DNA of 64,000 nt from Pedobacter punctiformis (GCF_027213715.1 NZ_JAPWGM010000002.1:124001-188000); one strand, 5' to 3'. Numbered from the stretch's first letter, positions 54,710 to 64,000 are shown. Numbers and translations are program-made. The notes: a model not told the origin generated them from the sequence alone.

Positions 54710-57136
54710 ATGCTCAGATTCCGGCTCTTACTCTTTTTTCTGCTTGCAGGATGCAATTTTGCATTTGGACAACCATTAGTAAGGATTTCCGGAATTATTT
54801 ATAGCGAAGAAAAATTACCTCTTGCGCAGGTAACTGTTATAGTGCTAGGCCAGGGTCAATCTACTGTTACAGACGAATTTGGCGCATATACAATCTATTC
54901 CAAAACCCGGAATTTTAACATTAAATATTCTTTATTGGGTTATCAGCATAAAACATTAAAATTTAATGAACGTTCGGGTGCAAGGATTAATCAATCGCTG
55001 GTTTTAACTGCAAATATCAATGAATTAGAGCAAATTAACATTACCAATAAACAAAACCAGCTCAGCAATACCACTACCTTAAATGTAGGCGATGTTTCTT
55101 ATATACCTTTGGTATCAGGCAATTTTGAAACGATGCTTAAAACCCTGCCGGGCGTATCTACAAACAATGAGTTGAGTGCACAATATAGTGTGAGGGGTGG
55201 GAATTTTGATGAAAACTTAATTTACGTTAACGATGTCGAAATTAGCCGGCCTATTTTAATTAGAAATGGTCAGCAGGAAGGTTTAAGTTTTATTAATGCT
55301 GATTTGGTCAGTAAGGCAAAATTCTCGGCAGGTGGCTTTGAAGCTAAATACGGCGATAAACTTTCTTCCGTGTTAGATATTAAATATGACAGACCGGATA
55401 GTAATCAAACTGTGTTAAGTACCAGTCTTTTAAATACATCTATATCAACTAAAAGAATATTTAAAAATGGTTTTTTGCTGGCTGGCCTGCGATATAAAAA
55501 TAATTCAAATATACTCATTAAACAAGATGAGAAAGGAAGTTATAATCCCAATTTTGGGGATGCACAGGTGTTATACCAATATGATTTTTCTTCAAAATTT
55601 AACCTCAGTTTTTTAGGGTTTTTCAATGCGGGACAGTTTAAGCTAGTGCCCGAAAACAGAGAAACTCAATTTGGTACGTTAAATACAACGTTAAGATTAA
55701 ATGTAGATTACACCGGACGGGAAGTTGATGATTATAGAACCGCCGGAACTGCGGTAACGGCAACTTTTACGCCAAAACCAAATCTGGTTATTAAATTGAT
55801 CAACAGCTATTTTAATACGATAGAAAGAGAGCGCTTTGACATAGACGGGAGTTACGTTTTTGATGAAGTTGACGATTCTTTTCCATCAGATGTTTTTGGC
55901 CCGATTAATAAAAACAAGGGGATTGGATCTTATTATAATTATGGAAGGAATAGCTTGGATACCAAGGTTTTTGCTTCTGAGATTAAAGTTGATCAGAATT
56001 TTAACAATCATGTTTTTTCCTGGGGTCTAAAATTTGACCAGTCTAAATATAATGATCGTTTAAACGAATATAATTACACTGATTCTGCAGGTTTCATCAT
56101 CCCCGGCAATTCTAAAAATATTGTTTTACAAAATGTAATTCATGCTGAAAATGACCTTAATATAAAAAATTACAGTGCCTACATACAGGATAGTTATTCG
56201 CTTTCAGAGTATGCTGAACTCCAATTAGGGGCAAGGGCAAATTATAATTCTTTGAGTGAACAGTTATTGATCAGTCCGAGAATGCTGATTGCTTACCGGC
56301 CAAATTCAAATAAAAAGATTTTTAGGTTTACAGCAGGGGTTTATCAGCAACCGCCTTCTTACCGTACCATCAGAGATTTTAATGGTGTTTTAAATGTTAA
56401 TCAGCGGGCACAGCGCTCCTATAATACTTCGTTTGGTTATGATTATGCCTTTGATGCTTTTGGGACACGGCTAAAGTTTACTTCTGAGGCTTATTTTAAA
56501 TATTCTGATCGTTTAATTCCTTACAAAATTGATAACCTGAGAATAAAATATCTGGCTAACGAATTATCCAAAGGTTATGCTTATGGTGCCGATTTTAGCA
56601 TAGGAGGGGAATTTGTTAAAGATTTAGTTTCTTATTTCAGGCTTTCCATAATGCATGCTAATGAGGATATTGTTAATGACAGTTACATAGAAAGCGGAAA
56701 AATTATTTACCCCGGTTATTTAAAACGGCCAACGGATCAGCGAGTTAATTTTTCGATATTTTTTCAGGATCGCTTGTTAAACAGCCCAACTTATAAAGTT
56801 CATTTAAATGCACTTTATGGATCTAGATTGCCAATAGGTCCTTCATCTACAGACCGGTATTTGGATAAATTTTATATTCCTTCCTACAAAAGAGTGGATA
56901 TTGGTTTTTCAAAAGATTTTCTGGACGATGCTGCTTCGCATAAACCTAAATTTCTGGATAAAAATTTTAGTTCGGTTATTCTCTTTTTTGAAGTTTTTAA
57001 TATGCTTAACATCAACAATACAGTTTCGTATTTATGGTTAAAGGATGTTGACAATGTGCAGTATGCGGTACCAAATTATTTAACCGGAAGGCAGTTTAAT
57101 TTAAAATTGATTGTAAAATTGAAGAATGGTAAGTGA
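54710..57136 (+). CDS. TonB-dependent receptor with N-terminal regulatory-like domain
   Basis: An 808-residue outer-membrane receptor. The signal peptide (FFLLAGCNFAFGQ) is cleaved near 21. Next is a carboxypeptidase-like regulatory domain (ISGIIYSEEKLPLAQVTVIV, about 25-105), then the plug: LNVGDVSYIPLVSGNFETML, YSVRGGNFDENLIYVNDVE, and AGGFEAKYGDKLSSVLDI. A barrel follows. The plug wording resembles receptors that are not part of susCD pairs; no SusD is adjacent. The substrate is unknown. It follows rpe by 8 bases. Confidence 0.88.
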   Translation: MLRFRLLLFFLLAGCNFAFGQPLVRISGIIYSEEKLPLAQVTVIVLGQGQSTVTDEFGAYTIYSKTRNFNIKYSLLGYQHKTLKFNERSGARINQSLVLTANINELEQINITNKQNQLSNTTTLNVGDVSYIPLVSGNFETMLKTLPGVSTNNELSAQYSVRGGNFDENLIYVNDVEISRPILIRNGQQEGLSFINADLVSKAKFSAGGFEAKYGDKLSSVLDIKYDRPDSNQTVLSTSLLNTSISTKRIFKNGFLLAGLRYKNNSNILIKQDEKGSYNPNFGDAQVLYQYDFSSKFNLSFLGFFNAGQFKLVPENRETQFGTLNTTLRLNVDYTGREVDDYRTAGTAVTATFTPKPNLVIKLINSYFNTIERERFDIDGSYVFDEVDDSFPSDVFGPINKNKGIGSYYNYGRNSLDTKVFASEIKVDQNFNNHVFSWGLKFDQSKYNDRLNEYNYTDSAGFIIPGNSKNIVLQNVIHAENDLNIKNYSAYIQDSYSLSEYAELQLGARANYNSLSEQLLISPRMLIAYRPNSNKKIFRFTAGVYQQPPSYRTIRDFNGVLNVNQRAQRSYNTSFGYDYAFDAFGTRLKFTSEAYFKYSDRLIPYKIDNLRIKYLANELSKGYAYGADFSIGGEFVKDLVSYFRLSIMHANEDIVNDSYIESGKIIYPGYLKRPTDQRVNFSIFFQDRLLNSPTYKVHLNALYGSRLPIGPSSTDRYLDKFYIPSYKRVDIGFSKDFLDDAASHKPKFLDKNFSSVILFFEVFNMLNINNTVSYLWLKDVDNVQYAVPNYLTGRQFNLKLIVKLKNGK

Positions 57137-57358
57137 GAAACGGGGTATCTTCACGCTCCAAAACAAATGCTTCATTCTGTAGTTTGGTAAGGTTTGGTTA
57201 GTGCTTATATCCTACAGATTCTGGTCATTACAAAAACGATAATAAAACCCACAGTTTTTGATTAATTTTTAACAAAATTTAATTTTTTATGATACGATTT
57301 TATAGGTATTACTGCTTTAAAAATTTTACATTTACGGCGTAAAACATTATATAATAAG

Positions 57359-58432
57359 ATGAAGCATAATTTTGGCGCAGGCCCTTGTATTTTACCTCAG
57401 GAAGTGTTTAAACAAGCCGCACAGGCAGTTTTAGATTTTAACGATGGATTATCAATTTTAGAAATTTCGCACAGAACAACCGAATTTGAGTCCGTTGTTG
57501 CTGAAGCAGACAAATTGGTTAAAGAATTATTAAATGTGCCGTCGGGTTATTCCGTTTTATTTTTACAAGGTGGTGCAAGTTTGCAGTTTGCAATGGTACC
57601 TATGAATTTATTAGGTGAGGGACAAACTGCAAGTTATCTGGATACGGGTGTTTGGGCTAGCAAAGCATTAAAAGAAGCCAAATTTATTGGTGATGTGAAT
57701 GTTGTTGCTTCTTCAAAAGATGCAAACTATACTTTTATTCCGAAGGAGTATCAAATTCCTGCAGACAGTGCTTATTTCCATTACACCTCTAACAACACCA
57801 TTTACGGTACTGAGCTTTTCGAAGTTCCGAAAACCAATGTGTCAATAGTTTGTGATATGTCTTCGGATATTATGAGTCGTGTAATCGATGTATCTAAATT
57901 CGATTTAATTTATGCAGGCGCACAAAAAAATGTTGGTCCGGCTGGTTTAACAATCGTAATTGTTAAAGATGAAATTTTAGGTAAATCAGGTCGTAAAATT
58001 CCTTCTATGCTTAATTATCAATCTCATATTGATAATGCTTCAATGTATAATACTCCGCCGGTTTTTTCTATTTATGTGGCTTTACTAAACCTTCGCTGGT
58101 TAAAATCAAAAGGTGGTGTTGCCGAAATAGAAAAAGAAAATAAACAAAAGGCAGAAGCACTTTACAGAGAAATAGACCGTAATCCATTATTTAAAGGTAC
58201 CTGTGCTGTTGAAGACCGCTCAAAAATGAATATTTGTTTTGTAATGGAAAATCCTGAACTGGAAAAACCATTTTTAAAATATACTGAAGATTTAGGTATT
58301 GTGGGTATTAAAGGGCACAGAAGCGTTGGTGGTTTCAGAGCATCAATGTACAATGCTTTGCCAATTACCAGTGTACATGCTTTGGTAGATGCCATGCAGT
58401 TATTCGAAGAAAAACAAGCAAAATCAAATTAA
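57359..58432 (+). CDS. serC: phosphoserine aminotransferase
   Basis: A 357-residue PLP enzyme converting phosphohydroxypyruvate to phosphoserine in serine synthesis (and a related step in B6 synthesis). Motifs: [43 protein letters not shown], and the PLP lysine in [13 protein letters not shown] (about 191-203), then [11 protein letters not shown]. It lies 81 bases before serA, forming a serine-synthesis pair. The upstream 222-bp gap shows no other gene. Confidence 0.96.
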   Translation: MKHNFGAGPCILPQEVFKQAAQAVLDFNDGLSILEISHRTTEFESVVAEADKLVKELLNVPSGYSVLFLQGGASLQFAMVPMNLLGEGQTASYLDTGVWASKALKEAKFIGDVNVVASSKDANYTFIPKEYQIPADSAYFHYTSNNTIYGTELFEVPKTNVSIVCDMSSDIMSRVIDVSKFDLIYAGAQKNVGPAGLTIVIVKDEILGKSGRKIPSMLNYQSHIDNASMYNTPPVFSIYVALLNLRWLKSKGGVAEIEKENKQKAEALYREIDRNPLFKGTCAVEDRSKMNICFVMENPELEKPFLKYTEDLGIVGIKGHRSVGGFRASMYNALPITSVHALVDAMQLFEEKQAKSN

Positions 58433-58513
58433 GAAATTATATTTTACCCACAGGTAATCAAATCAGGATAAAATGCACCTGGTTTAAATTATTTGTGCCA
58501 TCATAATAAATCA

Positions 58514-59464
58514 ATGATTAAAATATTAGCAAACGATGGGATAGATCCCATTGGAAAAGAACTACTAGAAAAAGCCGGATTTGTAGTGGATACAGAAACA
58601 ATTCCTCAGGATCAGTTAGCCGAAGCTTTAAAAAACTATGATGCCATTACTGTACGTAGCGCTACAAAAGTTAGGGCAGCGTTAATTGATGCCGTTCCAA
58701 ATATTAAATTAATTGGCAGAGGCGGAGTAGGTATGGACAACATTGATGTTGAATATGCACGAAGTAAAGGAGTTGCTGTAGTAAATACACCCGCTGCTTC
58801 ATCACTATCGGTAGCTGAATTGGTATTTTCTCATTTATTTACTGGTATCAGATTTTTGCAGGATGCGAATCGTAAAATGCCAGTTGAAGGTGCAACCCAA
58901 TTTAACAACCTTAAAAAAGCTTATGCAAAAGGAACTGAATTAAGTGGCAAAACAATTGGTATAATTGGTTTTGGCCGTATCGGTCGGGCTACGGCAAAAG
59001 TTGCTTTAGGTTTAGGTATGAATGTATTGGCATACGATTTATATCCGTTGGAAACAGAAATTACCTTAGATTTTCAGGGAGGCATTTCGGTTAATATTCC
59101 AATTAAAACAGTTTCACTTGATGAAGTAATTGCAGGAAGTGATTTTATCAGCTTGCATACGCCATTTGCAGATAAACCCATTTTGGGAGAAGCAGAATTT
59201 GCGAAAATGAAAAACGGTGTTGGAATTGTAAACTGCTCAAGAGGCGGAACAATTGACGAACCAGCCTTAATTGCAGCATTAGATTCAGGAAAAGTATCTT
59301 TTGCAGGTTTAGATGTATTTGATAATGAACCTACGCCATTGGCCGGAATTTTGACCCACCCTAAAATTTCATTAACGCCACATATAGGTGCTTCAACTAA
59401 CGAAGCTCAGGAGCGTATAGGTACTGAACTGGCAACCCTAATTATTGAACATTTTAAAAAATAA
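58514..59464 (+). CDS. serA: D-3-phosphoglycerate dehydrogenase
   Basis: A 316-residue short-type SerA (no ACT domain), the first enzyme of serine synthesis. The NAD-binding motif GIIGFGRIGRATAK lies at about 143-156; IGRGGVGMDNIDVEYA, INCSRGG-type VNCSRGGTIDEPAL and TPHIGAS (catalytic His) complete the set. ATG 58514 is chosen over TTG 58493. Without the ACT domain it is probably not feedback-inhibited by serine. A terminator follows directly. Confidence 0.93.
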   Translation: MIKILANDGIDPIGKELLEKAGFVVDTETIPQDQLAEALKNYDAITVRSATKVRAALIDAVPNIKLIGRGGVGMDNIDVEYARSKGVAVVNTPAASSLSVAELVFSHLFTGIRFLQDANRKMPVEGATQFNNLKKAYAKGTELSGKTIGIIGFGRIGRATAKVALGLGMNVLAYDLYPLETEITLDFQGGISVNIPIKTVSLDEVIAGSDFISLHTPFADKPILGEAEFAKMKNGVGIVNCSRGGTIDEPALIAALDSGKVSFAGLDVFDNEPTPLAGILTHPKISLTPHIGASTNEAQERIGTELATLIIEHFKK

Positions 59465-59469
59465 TATAC

Positions 59470-59509
59470 TGCCACGGTAAACTTTTTCAGGTTTATTGTG
59501 GCATTTTTT
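59470..59509 (+). terminator. terminator after serA
   Basis: TGCCAC / GTGGCA outer stem extended by GTAAAC/GTTTAT, with TTTTTT at the end, 6 bases after the serA stop. Confidence 0.85.
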
Positions 59510-59513
59510 ATTT

Positions 59514-59660
59514 CTATTTTAATGAATTCGTTAATGCCCAATAACGATAACCCAATATTGCCTTTTGAAAAGTACTTAATTTAGAAGGATCTTTCTTGTA
59601 AAGGCTTGGTAAAATGGCTTTATTAATTTTAACTAAAGCTTTAAAAATTGCTCTTTTCAT
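59514..59660 (-). CDS. conserved small basic protein (48 residues)
   Basis: From ATG 59660 to TAG 59514-59516 this frame encodes 48 residues: MKRAIFKALVKINKAILPSL at the start and IFQ-like FQKAILGYRYWALTNSLK at the end. Short basic proteins of this look are common in Bacteroidota, and databases sometimes label them SsrA-binding protein, which their length does not support. It overlaps the 3' end of the upstream coiled-coil gene by 20 bases in another frame, which suggests translational coupling. No function can be assigned. Confidence 0.72.
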   Translation of the reverse strand: MKRAIFKALVKINKAILPSLYKKDPSKLSTFQKAILGYRYWALTNSLK

Positions 59661-60162
59661 ATTTCTTTAGTTTTTTATAGAAAAAATAGGTTCCCCCGCT
59701 CATTACCAAAATAAGAAATACGATGATGTACACTGAAATGTTTTTGAATCCCGTATTTCCTGTAACCTCGCTTTTCAATTGCGTATTTTGATCCTGAAGT
59801 TTTTTTATGGTACGCATATAATTCTCAATTCTTTCTTCCGAATTATTAGCATCTACTACAACCTTTTGATTTTGCAGGTCTTTATAATCCATTAAAATCT
59901 TTAATTCTTTAAAAATATCATTGTCATTTAATACAATTTGTCTCAAAATTTCATTTGAATTTTTAATATCCTTTTTAGTTTGCCAACCAAAAATTCCCGT
60001 CTTTTCATTAAGGCTCTGATCATACTGACCAAATTTTGCACTCCGTTCATTTAATAAAGAATTTATTTTAGTTCTTTGGATTTGATAGGCAGAAGTATCC
60101 TGTTGTGCAAAGACTAATAAGCCAGCAAAAATTAAACAGAATGTTAGAATAAATTTTTTCAT
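59641..60162 (-). CDS. coiled-coil membrane protein
   Basis: A 173-residue protein starting at ATG 60162 (MKKFILTFCLIFAGLLVFAQ), with a signal peptide cleaved after VFAQ. The central region is helical (NYMRTIKKLQDQNTQLKSEV, likely coiled coil), and a single membrane helix lies near the C terminus (VYIIVFLILVMSGGTYFFY) followed by a basic tail, giving a periplasmic coiled coil with a C-terminal anchor. I recognise no family. The ORF extends further upstream to 60207 but the added residues are not signal-like. It overlaps the 48-residue gene downstream. Confidence 0.75.
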   Translation of the reverse strand: MKKFILTFCLIFAGLLVFAQQDTSAYQIQRTKINSLLNERSAKFGQYDQSLNEKTGIFGWQTKKDIKNSNEILRQIVLNDNDIFKELKILMDYKDLQNQKVVVDANNSEERIENYMRTIKKLQDQNTQLKSEVTGNTGFKNISVYIIVFLILVMSGGTYFFYKKLKKYEKSNF

Positions 60163-60284
60163 GTAGAGAAAACAAGGATGTAAGAAAGATGTTTTTATAA
60201 TCTTCAAAAGATGTGCATTGAAAAATTATAATAAACTGTTATATAAATGAAAAGAACTAATTAAATCAAGTAAGACTTTATATT

Positions 60285-61064
60285 CTAATCGTGAAATTCT
60301 ACCCGTACAATATCACCTAAATGCAAACCTAACAAACCACTTGCTTTACCTTTATTAATTGCAATTTCAAGGTGATTGCTAATGCCAAACAGGCAAAGTT
60401 TTTCGCCTTCCTGTACTTCATTATAGTGCCAGCTCAATTGAGTAATGGTTTCACTTTTTCTAAAGTATAAGGTAAAATCACGGTTTTTCTGTATCCTGGT
60501 AAAAAGGTCTTTGGTAATGTTGGTAATTACGTTGCAAAAAGTATCAATGTAAACCACACTTCCCCTGATGATATCTTTTTCTATCACAGGATGTAACAGC
60601 ATCTTTTGCTCAATCTCTGCTACAGGTAAACCAATATCTTTAAGTTTGCCACCCTTTGCTAAGTGCGTAGCGGCTTTTACAAAAATATCAACCAGCGGAA
60701 AGTGAAGATATTTCAAATCCTGCATAATATTTAGTTCAACAACATCTTCAGGCACATCATCAAAAAGAAGAGAGAAAATTCCATTATCTGCACCTACAAA
60801 GTAGTGATCTTTGTGTTTTACAGCAATGTATTTTGTATTTTCACTGTATACAGAGTCTATTCCTATTAAATGGACCGTGTTTTTTGGAAAATATGGATAA
60901 GCATTTTTTAAGACAAATGCCGCATAAGAAATGTTGAAGGAGGGAACCTCGTGAGTAATATCTACCAGATTAACAGTTGGCATCAGCCTTAGCAGGCTAC
61001 CTTTTAAGGCGGACTGATAAAAATCTTTTGAACCTAAATCTGTTGTTAAAGTAATTATACCCAT
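60285..61064 (-). CDS. SAM hydroxide adenosyltransferase (SAM hydrolase, DUF62)
   Basis: A 259-residue protein of the fluorinase/chlorinase-like SAM_adeno_trans family. Standard members use water or hydroxide to split S-adenosylmethionine into adenosine and methionine. Motifs: IITLTTDLGSKDFYQSALKG at the N terminus, VDITHEVPSFN and VGADNGIFSLLF. ATG 61064 is chosen; upstream residues are not family-like. It is divergent from phoH. Confidence 0.88.
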   Translation of the reverse strand: MGIITLTTDLGSKDFYQSALKGSLLRLMPTVNLVDITHEVPSFNISYAAFVLKNAYPYFPKNTVHLIGIDSVYSENTKYIAVKHKDHYFVGADNGIFSLLFDDVPEDVVELNIMQDLKYLHFPLVDIFVKAATHLAKGGKLKDIGLPVAEIEQKMLLHPVIEKDIIRGSVVYIDTFCNVITNITKDLFTRIQKNRDFTLYFRKSETITQLSWHYNEVQEGEKLCLFGISNHLEIAINKGKASGLLGLHLGDIVRVEFHD

Positions 61065-61168
61065 TAAAAATTCATTAATTATGCTTAATCTTGTGTAGAA
61101 GGCTAAGCGCCTACAAATATTCAAATTTAAATTAAATATAAGCCTGCAAACTTAAAAAATACTACAGC

Positions 61169-62128
61169 TTGAACGAATTAAAATTAACATTGGATACCGT
61201 AAATCCCGCCCAATTCTGGGGGCCGAACAACGAAAATTACGAAATGATTAAAGGCGCTTTTGCTAAATTAAAGATCGTAGCGAGAGGTAGTGATGTTAAG
61301 GTTCTTGGTGATGAACAGGAACTTAAGTCATTTGAACAGAAATTTAATCAGCTGGTTGGCCAACTCGAAAAGTACAGTTCTTTAACCAATAATGATGTTG
61401 AATCTATTTTAGGTGAAAAGTCAAACGGCGTTGTAAAAAAAGATGTTTCTGAACCTACAGGTGGTGGAGGTGAAGTAATTGTTTTTGGTACAAACGGACT
61501 TTTGGTTAAGGCCAGAACTGCGAATCAGCGAAAAATGGTAACCAGTATTGGTAAAAACGATATTCTTTTTGCAATCGGACCTGCCGGAACCGGAAAAACT
61601 TACACCGCGGTAGCGTTGGCGGTTAGGGCTTTAAAGAATAAGGAAATTAAAAGGATTATTTTAACCAGACCTGCTGTTGAGGCCGGAGAAAATCTTGGGT
61701 TTTTACCCGGAGATTTAAAGGAAAAAATCGATCCATATTTAAGGCCACTTTATGATGCCCTGGATGACATGATTCCTGCTGAAAAACTTAAATTCTACAT
61801 TGAAAACCGTACCATCGAGATTGCTCCTTTAGCATTTATGCGAGGCCGTACACTGGATAACTGCTTTGTGATTTTAGATGAGGCACAAAATGCAACGGAT
61901 ATGCAGTTGAAAATGTTTTTAACACGTATGGGACCAACAGCCAAGTTTATTGTAACCGGTGATGTTACCCAGATCGATTTACCTAAAAAGCAAATGTCTG
62001 GATTGTTTAATGGTTTAAGAATTTTAGAAGGCATAAAAGGAATTGACATTATTTATTTAAGCGGAGAAGATGTGGTAAGACACAAATTGGTTAAAGATAT
62101 CCTTAAAGCTTATGGTGATATTCAGTAA
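61169..62128 (+). CDS. phoH: PhoH-family ATPase
   Basis: A 319-residue protein with a KH-like N-terminal part and a C-terminal P-loop ATPase: GPAGTGKTYTAVALAVRAL (Walker A about 140-147), FMRGRTLDNCFVILDEAQNA (Walker B) and VTGDVTQIDLPKKQMSGL. PhoH proteins are predicted RNA-associated ATPases; in some bacteria they are phosphate-starvation induced. The start is TTG 61169, since the N-terminal residues fit the family and no ATG is close. Divergent from the SAM hydrolase gene. Confidence 0.93.
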   Translation: MNELKLTLDTVNPAQFWGPNNENYEMIKGAFAKLKIVARGSDVKVLGDEQELKSFEQKFNQLVGQLEKYSSLTNNDVESILGEKSNGVVKKDVSEPTGGGGEVIVFGTNGLLVKARTANQRKMVTSIGKNDILFAIGPAGTGKTYTAVALAVRALKNKEIKRIILTRPAVEAGENLGFLPGDLKEKIDPYLRPLYDALDDMIPAEKLKFYIENRTIEIAPLAFMRGRTLDNCFVILDEAQNATDMQLKMFLTRMGPTAKFIVTGDVTQIDLPKKQMSGLFNGLRILEGIKGIDIIYLSGEDVVRHKLVKDILKAYGDIQ

Positions 62129-62147
62129 ATAACGATACTTAATAAGC

Positions 62148-62207
62148 GTCCGGAGTCTTGAGTATCTTATCTTTATTGGGATAAGATCTTTAGAGTCCGG
62201 ATTTTTT
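62148..62207 (+). terminator. terminator after phoH
   Basis: Outer TCCGGA arms at 62149-62154 and 62196-62201 and inner ATCTTATC/GATAAGAT (62164-62171, 62180-62187), followed by six T. A further GTCCGGA copy lies at 62218-62224. Confidence 0.82.
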
Positions 62208-62275
62208 ATTGATTAGTGTCCGGACTTACGAGTAATTCTTTCAGACTTCCTGACTTTTTTGTATTTTTATCGCCA

Positions 62276-63220
62276 ATGAAAGCACTAAAAGAAACCCATT
62301 TCAATTTCCCTCAGCAGAGTCATTATTACAAAGGAAAAGTTCGTGATGTTTATACCATTGCCGATAAATTTATGGCCATGGTTGTTACAGACAGAATTTC
62401 TGCATTTGATGTTGTTTTACCAGAAGCTATTCCATTTAAAGGACAGGTTTTAAATCAAATCGCGGCAAAATTTTTAGCGGCTACACAGGATATTGTACCC
62501 AACTGGGTATTGGAAATTCCGGATCCAATGGTTACGATTGGCAGGATTTGCGAACCTTTTAAAGTAGAAATGGTGATTCGTGGTTATTTAGCGGGACATG
62601 CATGGAGAGAATATAGTGCCGGTAAAAGAAGTGTTTGTGGTGTTTCTTTACCTGATGGTTTAAAGGAAAACGATAAACTGCCAAAACCAATTATTACACC
62701 TACCACTAAAGCTGCTGTTGGGCATGACGAAGACATTTCAAGAGAAGATATTTTAGCTAAAGGAATTGTTTCTTTAACCGATTATGAGAAACTGGAGGAA
62801 TATACCTTTGCATTGTATCAGCGTGGAACTGAGATAGCTGCTAAAAGCGGTTTAATTTTAGTTGATACCAAGTACGAATTTGGCAAAGCAGACGGAGTAA
62901 TTTATTTAATTGATGAAATTCATACACCAGATTCTTCACGTTATTTTTATGCAGAAGGTTATGAGGAACGTCAAAATAGCAACGAGCCACAGAAACAACT
63001 GTCAAAAGAATTTGTACGCAGGTGGTTAATCGAAAATGGTTTTCAGGGTAAAGACGGGCAAGTGGTACCCGAAATGACGCCAGATATTGTAAGCTCAATT
63101 TCTGAGCGTTACATTGAGTTATATGAGCAAATTGTAGGAGAAAAATTTATAAAAGCTGATGCGGACTCTATTTCAAATCGAATTGAAACCAACGTTATTA
63201 AGGCAATAGAAAAACTTTAA
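62276..63220 (+). CDS. purC: SAICAR synthetase
   Basis: A 314-residue enzyme of purine synthesis that joins aspartate to CAIR. Family motifs: [63 protein letters not shown] and [12 protein letters not shown]. It is longer than E. coli PurC, like many Bacteroidota members. ATG 62276 is chosen because the 20 extra residues upstream are hydrophobic and unlike the family. The following STAS gene starts 43 bases downstream. Confidence 0.95.
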   Translation: MKALKETHFNFPQQSHYYKGKVRDVYTIADKFMAMVVTDRISAFDVVLPEAIPFKGQVLNQIAAKFLAATQDIVPNWVLEIPDPMVTIGRICEPFKVEMVIRGYLAGHAWREYSAGKRSVCGVSLPDGLKENDKLPKPIITPTTKAAVGHDEDISREDILAKGIVSLTDYEKLEEYTFALYQRGTEIAAKSGLILVDTKYEFGKADGVIYLIDEIHTPDSSRYFYAEGYEERQNSNEPQKQLSKEFVRRWLIENGFQGKDGQVVPEMTPDIVSSISERYIELYEQIVGEKFIKADADSISNRIETNVIKAIEKL

Positions 63221-63263
63221 TTCGAAAGAAAATATATACATTAGTAAAATAAAGATTAGAGAG

Positions 63264-63641
63264 ATGAAATTTTCAGTAGATAAACATGAAAAATACGTAA
63301 CCTTAAAGTTAAAGGAAACTAAGTTTACAAATGATAATGCACCTGGTTTAAAATCAGAATTTTATTTACTAAATGCCGAAGGCTTTAAAAATATTATAGT
63401 TGATTTATCACACGTAAAAGAATGTACCGATGCGCAGGATTTAAGCTGCCTATTGGTAGGAGACAGGCTTTGCAAAAACGCCGGCGGTTTATTTATTGTA
63501 ACCGGTATTAATGATAATCTGGCACATATTATAGAATTGTCAAACATATTTCAGTCTGTAACGTTTGTTAATACGTTAGCAGAAGCCACAGATTTCATTT
63601 TTATGGAAGAGTTGGAGAAAGAGTTTAGAGGCGCAAAATAA
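63264..63641 (+). CDS. STAS-domain protein lacking the phosphoserine
   Basis: A 125-residue STAS protein of the anti-sigma-factor-antagonist type: NIIVDLSHVKECTDAQDLSCLLVGDRL (about 43-69). In SpoIIAA-like members the corresponding turn is D-S-S-G-L-G; here the serines are Ala57 and Gln58, so phosphorylation control is probably lost and the protein may be a constitutive antagonist or have another partner. The C terminus ends in an amphipathic helix. It precedes rnz, an arrangement seen in other Bacteroidota. Confidence 0.87.
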   Translation: MKFSVDKHEKYVTLKLKETKFTNDNAPGLKSEFYLLNAEGFKNIIVDLSHVKECTDAQDLSCLLVGDRLCKNAGGLFIVTGINDNLAHIIELSNIFQSVTFVNTLAEATDFIFMEELEKEFRGAK

Positions 63642-63660
63642 TAACGCAATAACCTATTTA

Positions 63661-63697
63661 AAAAGCCTCGTAGCATTTAAACCTACGGGGCTTTTAT
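63661..63697 (+). terminator. terminator after the STAS gene
   Basis: AAAAGCCTCGTAG and CTACGGGGCTTTT pair with one G-T wobble around a 9-base loop, ending 14 bases before rnz. Confidence 0.85.
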
Positions 63698-63711
63698 ATA
63701 TTTTTAGAAAT

Positions 63712-64000
63712 ATGAAGTTTGAAGTTACAATTTTAGGAAGTAGTTCTGCAACACCGGTTTTTAACCGCAATCCATCGGCACAACTTTTAAACTGTAACGA
63801 AAAGTACTATTTAATTGATTGTGGTGAAGGCACACAACATCAACTGATCCGGTTTAACATAAAAGCGGCCAGGATTGATTATATTTTTATCACGCATTTG
63901 CATGGAGACCATTATCTGGGCCTTGTTGGTCTTTTATCCAGCTTGCATTTAAACGGGCGTACCAAACCCATGCAGATTTTTGGCCCCAAAGCCTTACTGG
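63712..64000 (+). CDS. rnz: ribonuclease Z, 5' part
   Basis: The first 96 residues of tRNase Z, which cuts the 3' trailer of tRNA precursors. They read MKFEVTILGSSSATPVFNRN, LIDCGEGTQHQLIRF and the metal-binding motif FITHLHGDHYLGL (His/Asp cluster), all typical of the RNase Z branch of the metallo-beta-lactamase superfamily. The frame is still open when the window ends, so the protein (about 300 residues normally) continues beyond position 64000. Confidence 0.95.
   Translation, partial: MKFEVTILGSSSATPVFNRNPSAQLLNCNEKYYLIDCGEGTQHQLIRFNIKAARIDYIFITHLHGDHYLGLVGLLSSLHLNGRTKPMQIFGPKALL

Noticed and set aside
57137-57358. possible feature in the serC upstream gap
   Set aside because: 222 bp of AT-rich DNA; no ORF and only a degenerate TACATTTA promoter-like box.
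1-64000. tRNA, rRNA and insertion sequences
   Set aside because: None seen on inspection; a tRNAscan or ISfinder search would settle it.

Overview
The window looks like chromosomal DNA of a Bacteroidota bacterium, most likely Sphingobacteriaceae (Pedobacter-like). The evidence is a SusC/SusD pair with an ECF sigma/FecR regulator, a HmuY/TonB pair, a PorE-like OmpA protein, a DUF3667 protein, short Hc1-type histone-like genes, AT-rich DNA, few Shine-Dalgarno sequences and several TAnnTTTG promoter boxes. The genus is inferred from overall resemblance, not from a marker search. I saw no rRNA, tRNA, CRISPR array or insertion sequence.

Region 1 (1-4700) is the most accessory-looking part. It holds the 3' remnant of an agmatine/peptidylarginine deiminase gene, a stand-alone DUF4062 protein followed by a perfect 16-bp inverted repeat, a 21-bp tandem repeat and a REP-like hairpin. 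Next come an HSL-type esterase lipoprotein, a tiny Lys/Ala-rich protein, a frameshifted 60-codon gene, a single-domain response regulator and an Hc1 histone-like protein. Region 2 (4780-8975) is a probable heme/iron uptake locus: HmuY lipoprotein, TonB receptor and a divergent AraC-type regulator with 21-bp-spaced direct repeats in the shared promoter. Region 3 (9000-18900) resembles a polysaccharide utilisation locus: LacI regulator, Tat-exported GH109-type glycosidase, ECF sigma factor, FecR anti-sigma, SusC with a signalling (STN) domain, and SusD. Two copies of a LacI-type operator bracket the lacI gene.

Region 4 (18900-33800) is mostly housekeeping: an NAPE-PLD-like hydrolase, a phage-type protein coupled to miaA, a small outer-membrane barrel, a DUF3347 lipoprotein, citrate synthase, DUF3667, a nucleoside transporter, a bifunctional-nuclease-like protein, etfAB, a TPR protein, a chromate transporter and dnaB. 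Region 5 (33900-50300) carries rlmB, manC, kdsD, recQ, kdsA, DUF2071, a PorE-like protein, queE, a Rieske protein, a PIN toxin/antitoxin pair with a strong palindrome upstream, folD, lepA, a MATE pump with a structured leader, and a thioesterase. ManC, KdsD and KdsA together point to Kdo/LPS and capsule precursor synthesis.

Region 6 (50350-64000) has a small protein/nucleotidyltransferase pair, rpsO-pnp, rpe, a TonB receptor, serC-serA, a coiled-coil membrane protein overlapping an unlisted 48-codon gene, a SAM hydrolase-type protein, phoH, purC, a STAS protein lacking its phosphoserine, and the start of rnz. Most of the window is conserved core genome and I do not see a large undescribed system. 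The best leads are the small genes, the operator repeats, the MATE leader and the phage-like protein joined to miaA.
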